Of a stretch of DNA of 37,342 nt, positions 13,904-21,078 are shown one piece after another. The DNA is from Flavobacteriaceae bacterium (GTDB lineage: Bacteria; Bacteroidota; Bacteroidia; Flavobacteriales; Flavobacteriaceae), in contig JAKISU010000012.1 of the NCBI GenBank assembly GCA_021648445.1, positions 1 to 37,342 on the forward strand, given 5' to 3'. Positions within the stretch are counted from its first letter, which is position 1, and each line of letters begins with the position of its first letter. A program made the translations under genes and the position numbers. Below the pieces are notes generated by a model. That model saw nothing but the letters and a program-made list of their open reading frames with translations, was not told where the DNA came from and did not search any database.

Positions 13904-15496
13904 ATGAAAACAAAAATGAACCAAAACCCAAAAAATGCAAAAATGTATTTGATTGGAAGCGGAATTGCTTCACTTGCAAGTGCCGTTTATTTAGAAAAAG
14001 ACGCTGGCGTACCTGCCGAAAATATCATTATATTAGAAAAAGACAACATTGCCGGAGGCGCTCTTGATGGTGCAGGTGAAACCGATAAAGGGTTTGTAGT
14101 TAGAGGAGGAAGAATGCACGAAATGCATTACGAATGTTATTGGGAATTATTGTCTCATATTCCCTCATTTGAAGATCCAAATGTTTCTGTACGAGACGAA
14201 TCTTATGAGTTTAATGAACGATTTGTTTCAAATGGTCAAGCAAGACTTTTAAAAGATGGTAAAAAGATGGATGTATCATCTTATGGTTTATCATTAAAAC
14301 AACAAGCCGACTTTTTAAAACTTACTTTTGTTTCTGAAAAATCTTTAGGAAATGATAGAATAGAAGACTGGTTTGACCAATCTTTTTTCGACACCAATTT
14401 TTGGTATATATGGACATCAATGTTCGCATTCCAAAAATGGAGTAGTCTTGCTGAAATGAGAAGATATATGAAACGTTTTATTCATCTCGTTGACGGTTTG
14501 TATAAGTTAGGCGGAGTAATGCGTACAAAATATAATCAATATCACTCAGTGGTATTACCTATGAAAAAATACCTAGAAAAAAAAGGAGTCAAATTTAAAA
14601 TGAGTAAAGAAGTTGTAGATATTGATTTTAACTTGTCTGCAGATAAAAAAACTGCAACAGTATTGCACTTAAAAGATAAAAATGAAATAGTACTTGGAAA
14701 AAATGACTTTGTATTCTTTACAAATGGATCAATAACTGAAAGTACTGATAATGGAACTTGGAATACACCTGCGAAATTAAAAGGTATTGCAGAATCAGGT
14801 TCTTGGAAATTATGGAAAAAGATTGCTGCAAAAGATAAAGCATTTGGAAATCCAAGTCCTTTTTGTGACCATATAGATTTACAAAAATGGTATTCTTTTA
14901 CGGCTACCATGAAAGATACTACGTTTCTAGATTATATGGAAAATTTCTCAGGTAATGTTGATGGAACAGGAGGACTTGTCACCATGACCGATTCAAATTG
15001 GTTGATGTCTATAGTAATTGCCCGTCAACCACACTTTCCGAATCAACCGGATGATGTCAAGATTTTTTGGGGATATGGACTTTATCCGGATAGAAAAGGA
15101 AATTATATTAATAAAACAATGGCAGAATGTACAGGAGCTGAAATGTTGGAAGAATTGTATTATCATTTAAAAGTTCAAGATATGATGAAACCTATTACCG
15201 AAGCAGGTAAGGTTAATTGTATTCCTGTTGCAATGCCATTTGTAGATAGCTTATTTATGCCACGTACAATTGGTGACAGACCAGATGTTTTACCAAAAGG
15301 AGCAACTAATTTTGCATTTTTAGGTCAATTTGCTGAAGCACCAAAAGACTGTGTGTTTACGGTTGAATATTCTGTAAGAACTGCACAAATGGCAGTTTAT
15401 GGTTTATTTGAAACTGGTAAGAAAGTGCATCCAATGTATGATTCTGCACATAACCCTAAATATTTAATTGGTGCTTTAAAAGCGATTGGCAGATAA
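13904..15496 (+). CDS. ohyA: Oleate hydratase (myosin-cross-reactive antigen family)
   Basis: This FAD-dependent enzyme adds water to the cis-9 double bond of free oleic and related acids, giving 10-hydroxystearate. It is used for fatty-acid detoxification or modification. The 530-aa protein shows the Rossmann FAD motif YLIGSGIASLASAVYL near residues 15-30 and the family block RGGRMHEMHYECYW at 67-80. In the best-studied family members a catalytic Glu sits in RGGREM; here the position is RGGRM (M71). I recall this from the smaller, monomeric Rhodococcus-type subgroup; that comparison is from memory. The length also fits this shorter group. It is probably cytoplasmic or peripheral to the membrane. 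Two ATGs lie close together (13904 and 13916). Confidence 0.9.
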   Translation: MKTKMNQNPKNAKMYLIGSGIASLASAVYLEKDAGVPAENIIILEKDNIAGGALDGAGETDKGFVVRGGRMHEMHYECYWELLSHIPSFEDPNVSVRDESYEFNERFVSNGQARLLKDGKKMDVSSYGLSLKQQADFLKLTFVSEKSLGNDRIEDWFDQSFFDTNFWYIWTSMFAFQKWSSLAEMRRYMKRFIHLVDGLYKLGGVMRTKYNQYHSVVLPMKKYLEKKGVKFKMSKEVVDIDFNLSADKKTATVLHLKDKNEIVLGKNDFVFFTNGSITESTDNGTWNTPAKLKGIAESGSWKLWKKIAAKDKAFGNPSPFCDHIDLQKWYSFTATMKDTTFLDYMENFSGNVDGTGGLVTMTDSNWLMSIVIARQPHFPNQPDDVKIFWGYGLYPDRKGNYINKTMAECTGAEMLEELYYHLKVQDMMKPITEAGKVNCIPVAMPFVDSLFMPRTIGDRPDVLPKGATNFAFLGQFAEAPKDCVFTVEYSVRTAQMAVYGLFETGKKVHPMYDSAHNPKYLIGALKAIGR

Positions 15497-15672
15497 TAAC
15501 AAATATCAACAAAGGTTATTCTAACTTGTGTATTCTTGAGAAGCTAATTTAGGTTGTTTCCTAACTTAATTTCAGCTAACTTCGCTTATCAGTCGATATA
15601 GTTCATTGAAACGGAACGATATCTTCATGTTATGCTTCACTAAAAAAACAACTCCAGAATTCAAGAAGATTA

Positions 15673-16494
15673 ATGAATTATCATACATTTCAACCACATC
15701 CAGATTTAAAATCACTTGTTGATTGTTATTGGACTTTAGAAGTTCCAGCAGAAAATGAAGCGGGAAGACAACGAATTATACCTGATGGTTGTATTGAAAT
15801 GGCTTTTATTCTTGGAGACGATATAAAACGATATACTTCTGAAAATGAATTTATCTTACAACCTCGTGCTATGGTACTTGGACAAACCATTGAACCTTTT
15901 TATATAGAACCTACAGGATTCGTCAATACATTTGCTATTCGCTTTTATCCTTATGGTTTTGCCAATTTTGTGACGATACCTATTAAAAATTTAGTTAATA
16001 AAGAAACGCCTATAGAATTACTTTTTGGCGATAAGACCGCTAAAGAATTAGAACAAAGCATAATTCAAGCAACAGACACAAAACAACGAATAGAAATCAT
16101 TGAAAATTTTCTTTCGGCAAAACTTAATGATAAAACAACTATCGACAAAATTGTAAAAACAACCATTGAGACTCTATTTTTAACAAAAGGTAGTACTTCA
16201 ATAAATAATGTTCTAAAAGACGATTTATCTAAAAGAAGACAACTTGAAAGGAAATTTCAAAAACTGATTGGAATTAGTCCAAAGCAATTAGGGAAAGTAA
16301 TTAGACTACAAACTGCCTTGAATATAGTGCTGAATAAGCAATCAGAAAGTTTTACAGAGATTGCTTATAAAAGCGACTATTATGACCAAGCACATTTCAT
16401 AAAAGACTTTAAAGAGTTTACAGGAACAACACCAAAGAAATTTCTGAAAAACGATAGTATGGCTCTCTCGGCACTCTTTTACAAAGAACAATAA
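15673..16494 (+). CDS. AraC-family transcriptional regulator (DUF6597-type N-terminus)
   Basis: The 273-aa protein has an N-terminal sensor region of the DUF6597 type (YHTFQPHPDLKSLVDCYW, RIIPDGCIEMAFILGD, then TFAIRFYPYGFANF). A C-terminal AraC-type double helix-turn-helix follows from about residue 175. Its conserved core reads RRQLERKFQKLIGISPKQLG, then FTEIAYKSDYYDQAHFIKDF and the closing FTGTTPKKF. It probably regulates the adjacent VOC lipoprotein gene. The effector is unknown. The spacer before it (15497-15672) has no clear promoter and contains TGTTATGCTT, inverted as AAGCATAACA after the VOC gene. Confidence 0.88.
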   Translation: MNYHTFQPHPDLKSLVDCYWTLEVPAENEAGRQRIIPDGCIEMAFILGDDIKRYTSENEFILQPRAMVLGQTIEPFYIEPTGFVNTFAIRFYPYGFANFVTIPIKNLVNKETPIELLFGDKTAKELEQSIIQATDTKQRIEIIENFLSAKLNDKTTIDKIVKTTIETLFLTKGSTSINNVLKDDLSKRRQLERKFQKLIGISPKQLGKVIRLQTALNIVLNKQSESFTEIAYKSDYYDQAHFIKDFKEFTGTTPKKFLKNDSMALSALFYKEQ

Positions 16495-16533
16495 AGTGTC
16501 GCATATTTACAATTCTAACTTTTGCAAAAATTG

Positions 16534-16541
16534 TAACTTTG
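16534..16541 (+). promoter_or_regulatory. -7 box (TAACTTTG) before the VOC gene
   Basis: TAACTTTG fits TAnnTTTG and lies 23 bp before the ATG at 16565. No well-spaced -33 TTTG is visible; a TTTTG lies only about 9 bp upstream. Confidence 0.5.
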
Positions 16542-16564
16542 CAATATCAACTCAATTGAGGAAA

Positions 16565-17059
16565 ATGAACAAGAACATAATTTACGTTTTGACAATTCTT
16601 ATATTTGGATTTACCTCGTGCAATAGTCAAAATAAGTCCAATTCAGAAAAGCAAAAGGTTGAATCAACCACTAATAAAATCACAGATAATATGAAAAGTT
16701 ATATCTCAATTTTTGAAATCCCTGCAACAGATATTTCACGAGCAGTCAAGTTTTATCAAGCAATTTTGGACATTAAGATTGAGATAATGGATATGGAAGG
16801 TATGCAAATGGGGTTATTACCGTTTGAAGGACAAAATGTCATTGGTACGATAATGAAAGGAGAAGGTTATATTCCTTCACCAAATGGAGTAACGATATAT
16901 TTAAACGGTGGAGATAATCTTCAAGTTATCTTAGATAAAGTGGAAAATAATGGCGGAAAAATCCTTGTCCCAAAAACGCTTCACGGAGATGAAAGTGGAT
17001 ATTTTGCAATATTTTTAGATACTGAAGGAAACAGAATTGGATTACATTCCCCAAATTAA
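16565..17059 (+). CDS. VOC (glyoxalase/bleomycin-resistance fold) lipoprotein
   Basis: The 164-aa protein has a lipoprotein signal (MNKNIIYVLTILIFGFTSC) followed by a Ser/Lys/Asn linker. A single VOC domain runs from about residue 45, with strands FEIPATDISRAVKFYQAIL, QMGLLPFEG and YFAIFLDTEGNRIGLHSPN. VOC proteins bind metals and act as lyases, dioxygenases or binding proteins; the specific reaction is not readable. The start is the ATG before the lipobox. An in-frame GTG at 16496, 2 bp after the AraC stop, would put 23 unlikely residues in front and bury the -7 box. A terminator follows. Pairing with an AraC regulator suggests an inducible stress or resistance role, which is inference. Confidence 0.82.
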   Translation: MNKNIIYVLTILIFGFTSCNSQNKSNSEKQKVESTTNKITDNMKSYISIFEIPATDISRAVKFYQAILDIKIEIMDMEGMQMGLLPFEGQNVIGTIMKGEGYIPSPNGVTIYLNGGDNLQVILDKVENNGGKILVPKTLHGDESGYFAIFLDTEGNRIGLHSPN

Positions 17060-17110
17060 GAAAGAGCAAGAAGAGCGAAAGCATAACAAAATGTATAAGT
17101 AATGGCTAAG

Positions 17111-17147
17111 GAAGTGCAAATCATCAAGGTTTGTGCTTTTTTTGTAA
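17111..17147 (+). terminator. Intrinsic terminator after the VOC gene
   Basis: AAGTGCAAAT pairs (with G-U pairs) with GGTTTGTGCTT, and a T7 run follows. Just upstream is AAGCATAACAAAATGTATAAG, a phrase that looks like the 3' flank of other accessory flavobacterial genes. Confidence 0.7.
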
Positions 17148-17223
17148 TTTGTGCTATACTGAAAAGTAGTGCTTTTTAAGTCGCCACTACTCATACATAA
17201 ATCGATAAGCGAAACTCACCCTA

Positions 17224-18198
17224 CTACTTTAACTTAAACCGCATTTCAACAGGTAAATGATCTGAAGCTTCACCAAATTGGGTCAATACTTTACCATCAA
17301 TATATTCGATAGTATTTTTAGTATAAAAAATATAGTCTATCCGTTTAACAGGATTAGCGGAGTCAAATGTGTAATCGTATGTATCCCCAAAAGCAGCATT
17401 GCCAATACCTTTTAAATCAAATACTTTTTTAATTGCCGGGTCGTCGTCGTCAGGATTACTATTAAAATCACCTAACAAAATTGTTGGATGTTTTTCTTTG
17501 TATTTATTAAATAGATCGATTACATAGTTGAGTTGTTTGATTCTTGTGGGTTTATCAAAAGCTTCTAAATGAATATTTATAATGATAAGCTCTTTATTTT
17601 CAATAGTTATGGTTGCTACTTGAGCTAAACGTTCTAAATATAATGCATCTCTATAAAACGGATTGTCTTTTACCCTTTCTAAGGCAATTCTTTGATGATC
17701 TTTAATAGGGTATTTACTTATGATTGATTGTCCTGAAAGCATTTTTCCAAAATGTATTGATGGAGGCCAATATGGAAAAGGTAGATAAGTCTCATCCCAA
17801 TTCACAGCCTGAGCTATATAATTATAACCTAGCTTGGCAATTTCATTTTGTTGATTGACTTCAAATGATCTAGCCGAATTGTAATCTATTTCCTGAAAAG
17901 CAATAATATCCGCGTTTAGTAGTTTAAATTCAGTTTTTACCTTTTCAAGGTTATTATCAAATAACGATTTAGGTTTTTCTATAGCTCTGTTATTTGTCAT
18001 CCCGCTTAAATACCCTATATTATAGGTGACAATACTAAAAATAGAATCAGTATCAATTTTTTGAGGATAGTCATTAGTTGTCATTTTTGAGTAATCTTCA
18101 AGGGAATAGTTAGGAGACGATGCCCAGAAAAAGAAGACTACAACAAATAGGAGTATACCTATTAATAGATACATTAAAAATTTCAACACTTTTTTCAT
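17224..18198 (-). CDS. Membrane-anchored endonuclease/exonuclease/phosphatase (EEP) family protein
   Basis: The 324-aa protein has an N-terminal membrane anchor (MKKVLKFLMYLLIGILLFVV) followed by a complete EEP (DNase I-like) domain. Family residues in order are SIVTYNIGYLSG (metal-site Asn), IIAFQEIDYN (metal-binding Glu), IINIHLEAFD (His), ILLGDFNSNPDDDD (Asp/Asn), RIDYIFYT and ASDHLPVEM (final catalytic Asp-His). The fold cuts phosphodiester or phosphoester bonds. Substrates may be nucleic acids, phospholipid head groups or inositol phosphates; the anchored form facing the periplasm makes nutrient or lipid turnover plausible. A TACTTTGC promoter-like box between an upstream ATG (18237) and the ATG at 18198 favours the shorter start. 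Confidence 0.87.
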   Translation of the reverse strand: MKKVLKFLMYLLIGILLFVVVFFFWASSPNYSLEDYSKMTTNDYPQKIDTDSIFSIVTYNIGYLSGMTNNRAIEKPKSLFDNNLEKVKTEFKLLNADIIAFQEIDYNSARSFEVNQQNEIAKLGYNYIAQAVNWDETYLPFPYWPPSIHFGKMLSGQSIISKYPIKDHQRIALERVKDNPFYRDALYLERLAQVATITIENKELIIINIHLEAFDKPTRIKQLNYVIDLFNKYKEKHPTILLGDFNSNPDDDDPAIKKVFDLKGIGNAAFGDTYDYTFDSANPVKRIDYIFYTKNTIEYIDGKVLTQFGEASDHLPVEMRFKLK

Positions 18199-18369
18199 GT
18201 CAGCAAAGTACATTAATATTTTAGTACTGTTTGACATAAAATTAATAATTCCTTAAATTGAAATATAATCAATATTTTGAATGCTATTTAAGTGATTAAA
18301 ATTTAATTAAGAGAATAAAACACATCTCATTTAAATGAAAAACTATAATCGTCTGCCTTGTAATAAAAC

Positions 18370-18420
18370 AAGTCTTTACTCTTTTTTCTTAAAGCGAAGC
18401 GGTCTTAAGTCTTAGAAGAT
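18370..18420 (+). repeat. Dispersed ~50-bp repeat with AGCGAAGCGGTCT core, copy B
   Basis: The block order AAGTCTTTACTCTT, a gap, then AGCGAAGCGGTCTTAAGTCT matches copies at 3725-3779 and 36133-36179. It lies just before the rpsU promoter, in the gap shared with the divergent EEP gene. Confidence 0.7.
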
Positions 18421-18471
18421 GTCGTATCAAATATAAAATATAACTTATAGTGCTTCTGTAGAATTTCTTTG

Positions 18472-18479
18472 TATATTTG
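18472..18479 (+). promoter_or_regulatory. -7 promoter box (TATATTTG) of rpsU
   Basis: TATATTTG is an exact TAnnTTTG match followed by C, as in many flavobacterial promoters. It would give a leader of about 40 nt containing the Shine-Dalgarno sequence. No exact -33 TTTG is seen at 19-20 bp. Confidence 0.65.
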
Positions 18480-18506
18480 CACCCCAAATTAAAAAGAGAA
18501 TACTAT

Positions 18507-18517
18507 GGAAGGAGGTG
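18507..18517 (+). promoter_or_regulatory. Strong Shine-Dalgarno of rpsU (GGAAGGAGGTG)
   Basis: GGAAGGAGGTG can pair with the 16S rRNA 3' end (CACCTCCTTT) over nine or more bases and lies 9 nt (from the end of GGAGG) before the ATG at 18525. None of the other genes here has a comparable site. In Flavobacterium johnsoniae the anti-Shine-Dalgarno is masked by bS21 and neighbouring proteins, and rpsU is known as the exception that responds to ribosomes lacking bS21. The layout here fits the same autoregulation. Confidence 0.88.
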
Positions 18518-18524
18518 CAATACT

Positions 18525-18722
18525 ATGTTGATAATACCGGTAAAAGACGGAGAGAATATTGATAGAGCGCTAAAACGCTTTAAGAGAAAGTTTGATAGAA
18601 CTAAAACGATGAAACAATTGCGTAATCGTAAACATTTTACAAAACCTTCTGTATCTAAACGTGCTGAAACTCAAAAAGCACAATATGTACAAAGATTAAG
18701 AACCGAAGAAGAACAAGGTTAA
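18525..18722 (+). CDS. rpsU: 30S ribosomal protein bS21
   Basis: This 65-aa basic protein of the small subunit platform begins MLIIPVKDGENIDRALKRFK and ends VQRLRTEEEQG, the normal length and form in Flavobacteriia. In this phylum bS21 helps hide the anti-Shine-Dalgarno of 16S rRNA, so most messages are translated without it. The ATG chosen is the one after the GGAAGGAGGTG site. The frame is open further upstream, but the extra 16 codons would overlap the promoter and the Shine-Dalgarno. A degenerate spacer palindrome and the xerC promoter follow. Confidence 0.95.
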   Translation: MLIIPVKDGENIDRALKRFKRKFDRTKTMKQLRNRKHFTKPSVSKRAETQKAQYVQRLRTEEEQG

Positions 18723-18861
18723 TTGAAAAGAGTTTTCAATATAATTTAGAAATGTCTCCCTGAGCATTACCGAAGTACAAAATGTATTTTGTATTGAAGG
18801 TAGTAAACAAAGCTTATCGAAGAATTGTTTCTGAATAAGGGAAAATTTATATAAAAAGTTA

Positions 18862-18917
18862 AACCGTTAGTATAACACAAACGCATTTTGTAGTTTTGTT
18901 TGCTAACGGTTTTTTTT
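18862..18917 (+). promoter_or_regulatory. xerC promoter box nested in a long hairpin
   Basis: AACCGTTAG (18862-18870) and CTAACGGTT (18903-18911) form a 9-bp stem around a 32-nt loop. The loop contains a -7 box, TAGTTTTG (18891-18898), and T7 follows the stem just before the xerC ATG. The stem plus T-run may end rpsU transcripts, while a transcript starting inside the loop loses the left arm and escapes termination. Confidence 0.5.
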
Positions 18918-19805
18918 ATGCCTATATTACACTTTATAGAATATCTTTCATTTGAAAAAAAATATTCGCCACATACTATAAAGGCATATCAAGATGATCT
19001 GAATTCGTTTCAATTTTTTTGTAATACTACTTTTAAAGATCAGCAATTAGTCGATGTTAATTATTCTCAAATTAGATCATGGATTGTCGAGATGGTAAAC
19101 CAAAATATATCTAATAGATCGGTTAATAGAAAAATAAGTAGTTTAAAAACGTTCTATAAATTTTTAGTAAAAACAAAACAGTTAGCGGTATCTCCTTTAT
19201 TAGGGCATAAAGCATTGAAAGTTTCTAAAAGAGTGCAGGTGCCTTTTTCTGAAAAAGAAATTAATGAAGTAATTAATAACTTAGAGGTTAATGATGATTT
19301 TGATTCAATACGTAATAAGTTGATTGTTGAGTTATTGTATTCAACAGGAATGAGGCGATCAGAATTGATTGAAATAAAAATAAATGATATAAATTTTTCA
19401 AACTCAACACTGAAAGTATTAGGCAAAAGAAATAAGGAGAGATATATTCCACTCTTGAATTCGGTACAACAAACCTTAAGAAAGCATTTAGACAAGCGTA
19501 AAGAAATAATAACTAATAATGAACATCTGTTTATTACAAAAAAGGGGAATAAAATCTATCCAAATCTTGTTTATAGAATAATAAATGAGTACTTTAGTAG
19601 CGTGTCTTCAAAAGTAAAAAAGAGTCCGCATGTAATTCGACATTCATTCGCGACACATTTATTAAATGAAGGTGCAGATTTGAATTCTGTTAAAGAACTA
19701 CTCGGTCATTCAAGTTTGGCCTCAACTCAAATATATACTCATAGTAGTTTGAACGAGTTAAAAAAAGTGTATAATCAAGCTCATCCTAGGAGCACAAAAA
19801 CCTAA
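18918..19805 (+). CDS. xerC: Tyrosine recombinase XerC-like
   Basis: This 295-aa tyrosine recombinase should resolve chromosome dimers at dif together with a XerD partner. An N-terminal SAM-like core-binding domain (FIEYLSFEKKYSPHTIKAYQ) is followed by the catalytic domain. Catalytic residues visible are R146 in STGMRRSELIEI, H238 and R241 in HVIRHSFATHLL, H264 in LLGHSS and nucleophile Y273 in TQIYTH, plus a lysine in the KVLGKRNKERYIPL beta-hairpin. The length is normal. The ATG at 18918 gives the usual MPILHFIEYLSFEK start; a TTG six codons earlier is less likely. Its place between rpsU and hpf is conserved in the group and argues for the housekeeping Xer protein rather than a phage integrase. 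Confidence 0.92.
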   Translation: MPILHFIEYLSFEKKYSPHTIKAYQDDLNSFQFFCNTTFKDQQLVDVNYSQIRSWIVEMVNQNISNRSVNRKISSLKTFYKFLVKTKQLAVSPLLGHKALKVSKRVQVPFSEKEINEVINNLEVNDDFDSIRNKLIVELLYSTGMRRSELIEIKINDINFSNSTLKVLGKRNKERYIPLLNSVQQTLRKHLDKRKEIITNNEHLFITKKGNKIYPNLVYRIINEYFSSVSSKVKKSPHVIRHSFATHLLNEGADLNSVKELLGHSSLASTQIYTHSSLNELKKVYNQAHPRSTKT

Positions 19806-19810
19806 CGTGT

Positions 19811-20116
19811 ATGAAAGTTAATGTTCAATCTGTAAATTTTAATATAGATAAAGATTTAATTGAATTTGTAAATATTAAAGTAGATAATTTAGATAAATTC
19901 TATGATAGAATAATAGAAGCAGATGTTTATTTGAAGGTTCAAAGTACTAGTGAAAAAGAAAATAAAATAGTGGAGGTTAAATTAAATATACCTGGAGATG
20001 AATTTATGGTAAAAAAACAATGTAAAACTTTTGAAGAAGGTGTTGATTTAGCAACAGGAGCATTAAAAAGACAGCTTAGAAAAAAGAAAGAGAAACAGCG
20101 AAGTCATCAGTTGTAG
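19811..20116 (+). CDS. hpf: Ribosome hibernation-promoting factor (HPF/RaiA), short form
   Basis: The 101-aa protein binds the 30S decoding region and keeps idle ribosomes inactive in stationary phase. It begins MKVNVQSVNFNIDKDLIEFV, has the typical beta-alpha-beta-beta-beta-alpha order, and ends with the conserved basic helix ATGALKRQLRKKKEKQ. It lacks the extra C-terminal dimerisation domain of long HPF. It starts 5 bp after the xerC stop and is surely co-transcribed with it. The tRNA promoter follows. Confidence 0.92.
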   Translation: MKVNVQSVNFNIDKDLIEFVNIKVDNLDKFYDRIIEADVYLKVQSTSEKENKIVEVKLNIPGDEFMVKKQCKTFEEGVDLATGALKRQLRKKKEKQRSHQL

Positions 20117-20142
20117 TTTTATATAAAAAATAGACATAAAAG

Positions 20143-20174
20143 TTTTGTAGAAAACATAAAACTTTATACATTTG
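20143..20174 (+). promoter_or_regulatory. Consensus promoter of the tRNA-tuf operon (TTTTG-N19-TACATTTG)
   Basis: The -33 TTTTG (20143-20147) and the -7 TACATTTG (20167-20174) are spaced by 19 bp, an excellent match to the Bacteroidota consensus. It should drive the four tRNAs and probably tuf and genes beyond. The predicted start point falls inside the hairpin that directly follows. Confidence 0.8.
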
Positions 20175-20205
20175 CAAACCGTTAAAAATAACGGTTTGTT
20201 TTTTT
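20175..20205 (+). terminator. Intrinsic terminator overlapping the tRNA promoter start region
   Basis: A perfect 10-bp stem, CAAACCGTTA (20175-20184), AAAA loop, TAACGGTTTG (20189-20198), is followed by T7. It probably ends xerC-hpf transcripts. RNAs starting near 20181 lack most of the left arm and would not be stopped. Confidence 0.75.
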
Positions 20206-20226
20206 GTGAAAAAAAGTGAAAAAAAA

Positions 20227-20300
20227 GCCGATGTAGCTCAGCTGGCTAGAGCAGCTGATTTGTAATCAGCAGGTCGTGGGTTCGAGTCCCTCCATCGGCT
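20227..20300 (+). tRNA. tRNA-Thr (anticodon TGT)
   Basis: A 74-nt cloverleaf: acceptor GCCGATG with CATCGGC, D-arm GCTCAGCTGGCTAGAGC, anticodon stem GCTGA/TCAGC with loop TTTGTAA (anticodon 20261-20263), and T-loop TTCGAGT. CCA is not encoded. Confidence 0.96.
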
Positions 20301-20406
20301 CTAAAAGCAGATAAATACAACTACTTTAAGCATTAGTTTAAAGTAATAGTTTAAGGATAAAAAAACCTTACATCGGCTAAGATGTTCTTTGAATAAAATT
20401 TGTATC

Positions 20407-20487
20407 GGGGAGATACTCAAGCGGCCAACGAGGACAGACTGTAACTCTGTTGGGAAACCTTCGCAGGTTCGAATCCTGCTCTCCCCA
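20407..20487 (+). tRNA. tRNA-Tyr (anticodon GTA)
   Basis: An 81-nt class II tRNA with a long variable arm: acceptor GGGGAGA with TCTCCCC, anticodon stem ACAGA/TCTGT and loop CTGTAAC (anticodon 20441-20443), T-arm GCAGGTTCGAATCCTGC, discriminator A. The spacer before it holds CATCGGCT, possibly a scrap of the tRNA-Thr 3' end. Confidence 0.96.
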
Positions 20488-20489
20488 CT

Positions 20490-20604
20490 TAAAATTTTCT
20501 TTAAGTGGATGTCAAAAGCGAGCTTTTGTAAGGACAGTAAAAGAAAATTTTATGTTCGGGGTCGCCCGAACAGGATCACTGAGCGAGAGCGAAGTAATCC
20601 CCAA
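20490..20604. repeat. Inverted repeat and palindromes between tRNA-Tyr and the tRNA-Gly fragment
   Basis: TAAAATTTTCTTT (20490-20502) is exactly inverted at 20540-20552. It is followed by the palindrome TGTTCGGG-GTCG-CCCGAACA (20553-20572) and a CACTGAGCGAGAGCGAAGT phrase of the dispersed spacer type. No gene is seen. Confidence 0.65.
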
Positions 20605-20628
20605 ATTTTAACTTGGATTAAAAAAAAT

Positions 20629-20682
20629 GCGAGAGTAGCTCAGTTTGTAGTCCGCTTCAGGCGGATCCAATCTGAAAAGAGC
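20629..20682 (+). pseudogene. Broken tRNA-Gly 5' copy with palindrome in the D-loop
   Basis: GCGAGAGTAGCTCAGTT (20629-20645) repeats the first 17 bases of the intact tRNA-Gly at 20753, followed by TGTAG. Then TCCGC-TTCAG-GCGGA (20651-20665) interrupts the D-loop and AGAGC (20678-20682) resumes the D-stem. There is no anticodon arm or 3' half, so it cannot be a tRNA. Confidence 0.8.
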
Positions 20683-20752
20683 AATGAAAATATGTTTTTC
20701 TTTTGCGATATGTTCTTTAAAATAATTAAATAGATTTTTAATCTATAGAAAT

Positions 20753-20825
20753 GCGAGAGTAGCTCAGTTGGTAGAGCGTCAGCCTTCCAAGCTGAATGTC
20801 GCCGGTTCGAACCCGGTCTCTCGCT
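20753..20825 (+). tRNA. tRNA-Gly (anticodon TCC)
   Basis: A 73-nt cloverleaf: acceptor GCGAGAG with CTCTCGC, D-arm GCTCAGTTGGTAGAGC, anticodon stem TCAGC/GCTGA with loop CTTCCAA (anticodon 20846-equivalent TCC at 20786-20788... i.e. within 20781-20790), T-arm GCCGGTTCGAACCCGGT. CCA is not encoded. Confidence 0.95.
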
Positions 20826-20942
20826 CAAAAGTTCTTTAAAAGTAAAAATTTTATTTTATCATTAATTTATGATGATATTTTAAGGTAGAGAGTATGAATC
20901 TCTTGCTGAGCAAAAAAAGCCTGTGTTGAGCGCAGTCGAAGC

Positions 20943-21014
20943 GCCGGTGTAGCTCAGGGGTAGAGCGTTTCCTTGGTAAGGAAGAGGTCACGGGTTCAAT
21001 TCCCGTCATTGGCT
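20943..21014 (+). tRNA. tRNA-Thr (anticodon GGT)
   Basis: A 72-nt cloverleaf: acceptor GCCGGTG with CATTGGC (two G-U pairs), D-arm GCTCAGGGGTAGAGC, anticodon stem TTTCC/GGAAG with loop TTGGTAA (anticodon 20975-20977), T-arm ACGGGTTCAATTCCCGT. A TGAGCGCAGTCGAAG spacer phrase ends 1-2 bp before it. Confidence 0.93.
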
Positions 21015-21078
21015 CAAAGAAATGGATTTTTAGCCATTATACGGAGAAATAATTTGAGTGACCAATAAAATATTTTAA

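Noticed and set aside
13574-13924. 116-codon minus-strand frame over the tandem repeat
   Set aside because: Its internal repetition (MLVSCVYIY twice) simply reflects the DNA repeat.
18918-19805. Phage or integron integrase next to tRNA genes
   Set aside because: The rpsU-xerC-hpf order is the conserved housekeeping arrangement, and no island genes are nearby.
20389-20733. 114-codon plus-strand frame across tRNA-Tyr and the tRNA-Gly fragment
   Set aside because: It overlaps a real tRNA and repeats; the translation has no protein-like features.
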